NCBI RefSeq assembly: GCF_029852145.1
Contig: NC_079970.1
Location: 19,410,331-19,474,330, forward strand
From: Microplitis mediator
Lineage: Eukaryota > Arthropoda > Insecta > Hymenoptera > Braconidae
Reading direction: 5' to 3'
DNA length: 64,000 nt
Both the position numbers and the translations under genes were made by a program. Positions 56,665 to 64,000 of this stretch are shown in pieces. The notes under the pieces were generated by a model. The model saw only the letters and a list, made by a program, of their open reading frames with translations, was not told where the DNA came from and searched no databases. Numbering within the stretch: the stretch's first letter is position 1; each line of letters opens with the position of its first letter.

Positions 56665-57172
56665 TTTAAGAATATTTCAAGCCCATATAATAAAAAAAAA
56701 GCGAAAATTCCGACATTACAATTTGAGAATTTTAGTTTTTAACCTCATAATTTACTGTTTGAAAACATTAGCGGCATGAAAAGCTCAACTTTTAGTTTGT
56801 GAGTTTATAATTTAATAGTCCAACAGTTTTCAATCAGTGAAAAGTCGGTAGTGAAATTTACCCACAAAGTTATGTGATTGCAACTGACATTTATTTTCAT
56901 AATATTCTCTCAACGTACATCAAATATATAATAACTTTTACGTTTAAAATAACTTCCGACATTTTCATACTGATTTAATCATAATAACTTTTCAAATAAG
57001 CTCGGCTGTAAATTTTTATGGCCGAAAATATCATGCACTGGAAATTCAAATTCATACAATTTAACTCTAGCGTTTAATTTTTATGATCAAATTTAATCGT
57101 TTGTAATTTTCAATATGCAAATTAAATTTCGCGGAATTAAAAAAAAGTATTAAATATAAATAATTTTTAACA

Positions 57173-58315
57173 CCCGTGTAAAAAATAATTCGTTCCAAAA
57201 ACGTTTCTGACAGTAAACTTCAAAAATTGAGTCAATTCTGAATTTTGAGTTGAACAATTTTGAAGCTTCAAAATAATTACAAGTGTGAAAAAATTTCAAG
57301 TAGTGTAAACTTTTCTTGCCGGTTTTTATTTTAATTTTTCAAGCACAAATAATTTGAATTGACAATTTTGTGAGTTCATAAAAAGTTCAAAATTAGTTCC
57401 AATCCATTTGTTTGACTATTTTTGAACGAGTACGAAAAGTGAAAATTACCTTCCGAAAAGTTCGAATAAAAGTAAAAAAATGTTCATAAATATTCCCTGA
57501 TTAAACAACTGAATTCAACCGAATTAAAAATTTTAATTCTACTCAATTCTGTCGAATTTTGCAAAACAGAATTCAGCGATTGAAAATTTCAATTCTGTTA
57601 TATTCTGTTGAATTCGGTAAGACAGAATTTAAAAGAATTCAAGGATTATTTTCGAATAAAACCGATTTAAAAATTTTGAATTGGTTTCAATTCGGTTTAA
57701 TTCGGAGTCAGAACCAGAAATTCGAGAATTATTTTCGAATTAAACAGAATAAAACCAATTTTAAAATTTGAAATCTGTTTTTATTCAGTTTAATTCGGAG
57801 TCAGAACCAGATATTTGATAATTATTTTTGAATTAAACAGAATTAAACCGAATAGAATTATTTAAATTCGTTTCAATTTGGATAGATTCTGGTTTTCCTG
57901 CCGAATTAGACAGAATTAATTTTCAAGTTAAGTACCGAATTAACAGAATTCATCTGCATTATATAGAATTAAAAATTCAATTCTATTTAATTCGGTCGAA
58001 TTTAGTTGTTTAATCAGGATTTTCAAATCATTTTTATTTTTTTTTTGCCTCATATCTGATTAATTTTGTAAGAGTCGTAAATGTTCGTAATTCCTAATTA
58101 ATATCTTATTTTTTTTTTGTTCTTCAAACCCAAAAATTGTCAAATCAAATTATTTTTGTCCAAAAAAAAAAACGCACAGGAAAAGCCTTGAGTTGAAAAT
58201 TTTTCACTTTCTAATTTTTTCAAAATTCCAAAAACGTTCAACTTAAAGTTTAGAATGGTCTCAATTTCGGAAGTTCAGTCATGAAAATTTTTGGAACGGA
58301 TTTTTGTTACACGGG
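57173..58315. mobile_element. Family G MITE, copy 4, with nested GAATTC-module element
   Basis: The outer ends are CCCGTGTAAAAAATAATTCG and TTTTTGTTACACGGG. 57496-58018 has ends CCTGATTAAACAACTGAATT and the complement, and is built from AATTCGGT/ACCGAATT and GAATTC units. Confidence 0.8.
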
Positions 58316-58929
58316 TGGTTTTATTCAACAGTAAAACAAATTGAGATGTACGCCAAAAAATTAAATTTGAAGATAATGAATATAATTTAAAAGATGTAGA
58401 TATTAGTACACTGCGTCTTCTCATCATGACACAGGTGGCCTGTATTAAGTACCACGTGTTAACACTCACAAAATGTCTTTCATCTAAATATTTAACGTCA
58501 TCCATTTAATAAATATTCTAAATGAAGGATAAATTATTTATTCTTCACTAATCTATACAATTCATTGACGATAAAAATAACTTATCAATAGAAATCGAGT
58601 ATAAAATCATTTAAATAAATTTCCAAGAAATGGTAACACAGGAAGTATTCTAATGTTTGATCAAACATTATTGATGGTATTGATTTAAATTTATTATATT
58701 TAACTTTCAAAAACTCGAAATAAAAAAAAAATGTGATTTTTTTTTATTCCTACTGACCTCGGACTAATTGTTCACAATGTCTTACAACTTGTTTTTGTTA
58801 AAAGATATAAATACACAATGGCGGTAAGAATAATTTTCAAACTGTTTTTTTTTTATTCGCATGCAAAATTTTTTTAAAAATCAGCGTAATAAAAATATCA
58901 TGCAGTAATGATTTTATCTTTAACATAAG

Positions 58930-59196
58930 AATTGGCCAGAAAATTATGATCCTCGAGTTAACAGACAATTAACAATTTTCAGATTTTTTTTTTTCAACAA
59001 ATCAATCATAAAAAAAAAAATCTAAAAATATCCACATGTAGAAAATTAAAAAAATTATAAGTGCAATTTTTTTAAATATTTTTTGTTTTGATTTAATGTT
59101 TTGAAAAAAATCCAAAAATTATAAGACGTCGGCTAACTTCAGTATCGTCTCAAGTTAACAGACAATAAAATATTTTTGATTTTTTTTCAACAAATC

Positions 59197-59253
<57 letters not shown>

Positions 59254-59955
59254 ATGTAGAAAATTTAAAAATCTACAGGTGCAATTTTTTGAAATATTTT
59301 TTTTTTAATTTATCGTTTTGAAAAAAATAAAAAATTATAATGATAGTAAAGTTAGCAGACATTTGAAATTAAAAAAATTTTTTTTTAACAGATAAATAAT
59401 GAAAAAAAAATATTTCTAAAAAAATGCACATGTCGGAAATTTCATAAACTATACGTGCAATTTTTCAAAATATTTATTTTTTTGTTAAAAAAAAATCCAA
59501 AAATTTTTAAATGTCTGTTAACTTTATTGTCATAAAATTATAAGACGTCAGCTAACTTCAGTATCATTTCAAGTTAATAGACAATGAACTATTTTTTGAT
59601 TTTTTTTCAACATCAATTTAAAAAAAAAAAGTGCACATGTAGAAAATTAAAAAAAATATAAATGCAATTTGTTATAATTTATTGTTTTGAAAAAAATCCA
59701 AAAATTATAAGACGTCAGATAACTTCAGTATCATCTCAAGTTAACAGACAATGAACTATTTTTCTACATGTGCATTTTTTTTTAAATCAATGATATAAAA
59801 AAAAAAAAAAAAAAAAAAATGCACATGTAGAAAATTAAAAAATCTAAAGGTGCAATTTCTGAAAATATTTTTTTTTTAATTTATCAATTTGAAAATTGTC
59901 AAAAAATTATTCAATCCAGGCTAACTTCAGTATCATAAAAAATTTAGTAAATAAA
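58930..59955. repeat. Tandem ~190-bp repeat with A-homopolymers
   Basis: Units containing AAAATCCAAAAATTATAAGA, GCTAACTTCAGTATC, TCAAGTTAACAGACAAT and TGCACATGTAGAAAATT occur about five times with indels. A perfect 46-A run is at 59203-59248. A single related unit lies near 13,690-13,810. Confidence 0.8.
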
Positions 59956-62469
59956 ATTCTTTTTGTTTTTTTTTATTCCACATAAAAAATTTAGATCGAG
60001 TAAAATAGTGGCGCTATTGCGTTTTTGCGTTTGTCAATCCTCGAAAGATCAGTTTAAACCAATGCAAGCATATCAGCGAATACTTTGGCACGCAGTAACC
60101 CCATTAACCAGACACGACAATTTATACTCTTGGCTACTATTTGTCTCAACGACTCCCCCGATTACGCATTGTCGCGACAGCGACATCGAAGTATTCAATT
60201 AAATACGTAACACCTTTAAATTTTATATTCACAAATAATACAAAGCTTGTCTATAATATTTCAAAATCACTTCCAAAACCAATCAAATTTATATAAAATT
60301 AATAAGATTTTTTTTATTTGGCTGACTGCTCTGTACTGATTCTACTTAGAGTTTTTCGCTTAAATTTTTGTCGTCAATCATTTACGGTCACTTGAGTTTG
60401 TACTCGACAACTTGTGTTACAGAAGATCAACAAGTATCCGAAGTGTCACGCAGACGCTTTAAAACTTTTTATTTATAAATATACATATATATTTATATAC
60501 ATTTATTTATATATATATGAATTAATTTAACAATGAAAACAAAAATTTTCCTTTAATCAGATTTACTCCAAGTTAAAAAAAAAAGCTATCGTGTACATAA
60601 ATAGCGCGGTATATATATTTTTTTAACGTCGAACTATAAATATCTGTATTATTGTATACAAATATTAAAAAAATATTGACTTAATTACTCCAAATAAATT
60701 TAACATAAGATCTATAGATAAAAAATAAAATATTATAAATCAATGTCTACCTTTTAATTAATTCCTTTATATTTTTAGCCACAATAATAAATCATTATTT
60801 TTTTTTCTTAGTTTTTTTTTGTATTTGTAACAAAATATAAATGAAAAAACAGCCAAAAATGAGTTTTTAAAAATCACACCGAAGCTAATAAGTACAGGTC
60901 AACGATCCAACGCTCACTGACCGAGAGAAGTTGAGACCAGACTGCGAGCCGCAACGACCAGAGGGTAGAACATACTAAGCTTTTGCGGCGCTGACGCCAA
61001 CGCTATTCTACTCTCTTTCTCATTTTATTTCTACATCCATTTGAGAATTTCTCTCGTATCCCCACCATCACTTATAAATTATCTCACATTGCCCATTTAA
61101 ATTCCCATAATCATATCATCCATTATATTAGTCATCGTATCATATAAATTTAACATAAAAAACCCAAGTATTAATTATACTGTCATTCTCAGAGTGATTT
61201 ATTTTAACACATAGGCCACTTATCAGCGCTGCCCATATTTAGTTTTTTTTATTTTCATTTATTCTGCATACAAATTAATTCCTATGGGCAAATATTTTAC
61301 TATTTGTAAAATCGATTTATTTTATTGCTGTATAAATATTTACTTTTACAATTAATTCATTTAAATTAAATAAAAGTTTACTAACCATGACATGCTCCGG
61401 TATTTACAATAATAACCCAAGCACAAGCTTAACATCATACATGGATTATAAAGTAATTAATGTGGGCGTACAAATTTAAATATTAATTAATCTGCCCTCT
61501 GTTTTATATTCTCATTATTTTTTTTATGCAATTCGTTTATTTTGTGTAATTAACAATTATTAGCTGTGTAAAAAAATTTTAGTACTACGAAACACTATTT
61601 ATTTTTAATTACCAAAATGTAATTAGAAAATTTTTATAGACTTAAGCTCGAGGAAAAAAATATTTTTTTAAATTCTCAATTGCTTTTATAAAATTATAAC
61701 GGTGGCATGAAATTCGCTTTGAATATTCAGAAAAAACTCCATTAAAATTTATGATGCTACGAATTATATATACAGGCATATATATACATAAATTAGACCA
61801 CCGCTTTACGGTAACATTTTTTAAAATTTACGATTCAAAATTTTTTATTACGCTTTGAAAATTTTTTTTTTAATAGCAACCGCTGATTTGAATTTTAAAA
61901 GATCGGTTTGAATTTTATTAAATTTATCAGTTAATTTTTTTTTTAAATATTTATTTTTTGAGTCTTATCTATATGTTATAGTTTTGTTAAGTGAAGAATT
62001 TTCAAGTTAGAAATTTTGAAAACTGAGTAAAATTTATAAAATTTTTAATTTGTTAATTTGGTCAGATACTTTGGGTAGACCTTAAGATTCTTTACGAAAT
62101 CGTCTTTTAATTATTTCAAGAGAATGTAAAAACTTTAGAAGTGCTGAATGATTTTATTGGAATTTAAATAAAAACACGTTGAATTTCAATCTCTATACCT
62201 GAAAAAGCTGTCTGATGTGTAGACTTCAATGGGCTTTTTTGTATAGGATTCCATGCCCTAGAGCTGTATGGAAAAAAATGCAGACCTGGGTTTTTATTTT
62301 TCACTGAGGGCTTATAAAAATGTTTTTCCGATTTCCTGAGTTTGTTTGTACTCTTTTTTTTTTCTTAATGCGCAATGTCAATTCTCGAAATAATATTGCA
62401 GCTGATTTGTTCATTTTTTTTCAAACCTCTGTAATTTATTGGAAAAGGAAAATTTTAAAACTTAAAAAA
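59956..62469. other. Intergenic stretch with three less AT-rich blocks
   Basis: Blocks at 59,990-60,210, 60,320-60,470 and 60,890-61,020 depart from the AT-rich background. The last has TCAGTGAGCG on the minus strand (initiator-like). The plus frame 59,963-60,202 resembles no known family. They may be promoters or untranslated exons. Confidence 0.3.
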
Positions 62470-62651
62470 AAGGGGAGTATTTTAATATCAAAAGTTCTAA
62501 TCGGAGTGAAATAACATCCAGATCATTTCGAAATCACTCATCTGAAAAAACAAACTCCGTATGCAGAGTAATTTTTTTTTAAACTCAGGACGATTTCAGA
62601 TTTAAATAAAATCTATAATCATTCTGAATTTACCCCCAATTTTTTACAGTG
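62470..62651. mobile_element. Left-truncated family A MITE
   Basis: It enters at AGGGGAGTATTTTAATAT and ends CAATTTTTTACAGTG. Confidence 0.75.
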
Positions 62652-62818
62652 AATAAAATTTCAAGCGATTTTACAAAATTCAAATTGAGGACTGAACTTT
62701 AAAAAAAAATTTCAAGTATATTTTTGAAAATTCGAAAATAGAAGTTTTCCTTCATTGAAGATGAAAAAAACTTTCGCTACAAAATAATACAAAGAAATGC
62801 ATAAATATATATATATAT

Positions 62819-63250
62819 TAAGGTGTGTCATTTTGAAGCGATTCTTTTTTTTTCAACAAAAAAACAGGCTGAAAACTTAAGGGAAGGTGAGAAAAGAAGC
62901 CTGATAGAAGCGGAGCTCTTAATATTAATATTTAGAGGTGCCTACTTCTAATTTTCTAGCTCGGCATTCGCACCTCATATAAATAAGTCCATATCATGTT
63001 CTTATAGAGAATTTAATGCTCTACAAAAAAGGTCTCTTATCATTTTTCGATAAATCCATCCATTCGAAAGCTATTGAAGCTGGAAGTCAAATCTATAATA
63101 AATTTCCAGATCTTTTTACTTTCCTAGCGAAACTATCAGACTTATCAAAAAATGTCAAATGATCTTTTTTATAGACAATTTTATTCCCTACAAATTATTC
63201 TCAATAAAGTTTTTTGAAATTCCGCATTGTTTCCTAGTTATTTTCATTTT
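62819..63250. mobile_element. Half copy of the AGGGTGAGCC foldback
   Basis: It starts TTAAGGTGTGTCATTTTG and then follows one arm of 49741-50719 (AAGCTATTGAAGCTGGAAGTC, CAAATGATCTTTTTTATAGA) without the second arm. Confidence 0.6.
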
Positions 63251-63843
63251 AATATTAAGTTATCAGAATAGATTAACAGACTATTATTTTTACGAGCTTG
63301 GATATATACTTATATATATCCTTGAAAGAAAAATAACTTTTTAAAATATTTTAATTTTAAAAAAGTACAGAAAATAGACCAAGGTAGGTCATATTATTAT
63401 AAATTATAATTTATAAACTAGAACATAAATTGTTAGATTCCAGATCTTTCATTTTTTTTCATTACTTACTACACATCAATCTTATTAAAAATTAATAATA
63501 CCTAATTTAAAGTTTATGAAATTTTTCGATTCCCAAAGAAAATTCCATCTTATAATTGAATGAAAATCCCACTCATATTTATTATTATTATTTTACGTAG
63601 ATAGATATTAATGGTCTGTCACAAAGACCATGAATCGCGTAAGTGCGTGTTTTAAGTTATGGCCAGTTGAAGGTATGACCATGACAGACGATAGCCAGAG
63701 GTCATTATCCCATACTCACATAACGCATCTTCGCGATCGATAATATCGACCGGGACAATTAAATGCGGCTTTTGTTAACAATGTACACGTGTATATATAT
63801 GTTGATACGGCGAGGTTGATTTCACGATTGTTTCTATGGTTAC
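63251..63843. other. Region downstream of the minus-strand exon
   Basis: 63,600-63,720 is less AT-rich (CCATGAATCGCGTAAGTGCG) and lies in the presumed first intron of the minus-strand gene. No second exon could be assigned. Confidence 0.35.
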
Positions 63844-63946
63844 CTGACGGTGGCTCAAGGGTTTCGTTGGGGTCTAAAGCATTAAGGGATATAGATCGAC
63901 GGAGTTGTCCGCCGTGAACACGCGGGTGAACATTCATACTTAACAT
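63844..63946 (-). CDS. Probable first coding exon of an unidentified gene
   Basis: On the minus strand ATG 63946 begins MLSMNVHPRVHGGQLRRSIS, followed by LNALDPNETLEPPS, and meets donor TCAG|GTAACC at 63843. An in-frame TAG sits just upstream, so this is the first ATG. Base composition is more balanced than the surroundings. Unspliced, the frame runs to 63716 with less protein-like sequence. No next exon was found in the window and the product is not recognised. Confidence 0.5.
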
Positions 63947-64000
63947 TTGCTACTTGTTACTATTACTATTTACTTTTTAACTAGACACTGAAGTTTTATT

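Noticed and set aside
57559..57771. 70-codon frame in the GAATTC-module element
   Set aside because: It comes from iterated AATTCGGT/GAATTC words; no protein family features.
59963..60202. 79-codon plus frame in a less AT-rich block
   Set aside because: No recognised domain, no convincing splice sites or start context; listed only as a compositional block.

Overview
The window is animal nuclear DNA, most likely from an insect and probably a very AT-rich parasitoid-type hymenopteran. The reasoning is small GT-AG-bounded exons, short introns mixed with long repeat-filled ones, an arthropod-style stargazin gene and a huge load of short TA-flanked inverted-repeat elements. The species is inference. 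No operon, rRNA, tRNA, CRISPR, virus-derived gene, transposase or reverse transcriptase was recognised.

Layout. 1-20,750: intergenic DNA, largely nested miniature inverted-repeat elements (MITEs) plus a ~370 bp segmental duplication (2,936-3,314 and 5,369-5,711). 20,750-22,340: a cluster of long foldbacks directly upstream of a gene. 22,618-40,622 (+): a multi-exon gene for a stargazin/TARP-like calcium-channel gamma-family protein (stg1-like), 394 aa, ending in RRTTPV-stop. An extra 3' exon continues in frame after that TGA. 41,240-44,460: foldback elements, MITEs and an ATT microsatellite. 47,495-44,470 (-): a five-exon, 251-aa four-transmembrane protein with the claudin-type W-GLW-C-C signature, tail-to-tail with the first gene. 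48,300-63,840: repeat-rich, no secure gene. 63,946-63,844 (-): the probable first coding exon of a third gene, unidentified.

How it works together. The two recognised genes belong to the same claudin/PMP22/CACNG superfamily and converge. The stargazin-like product would be a neuronal membrane auxiliary subunit whose C-terminal PDZ ligand anchors it at synapses. The in-frame extension would hide that ligand if it is translated. The second protein is a four-pass membrane protein of the same fold, role unknown.

The dominant theme is the repeat landscape. Over a dozen non-autonomous families share a few short termini (CACTGTAAAAAA, CACGGAGAAAA, CCCGTGTAAAAA, GGGGAGGG) and 2-bp, mostly TA, target duplications. 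Each interior is built from many direct and inverted copies of its own 7-10-mer (GGAGTGA, GGTGTTAAA, GGTGTAAA, ATGGTAA, AACATGAT, ACGGTAAATT, TTGGAAC and others). They nest up to four deep, and empty-site paralogues inside the window prove several insertions. The CACTGTAAAAAA terminus carries a GTAAAA donor-like and a TTTTACAG acceptor-like sequence, so these elements are introner-like candidates. One copy ends directly against the first coding exon of the claudin-like gene.
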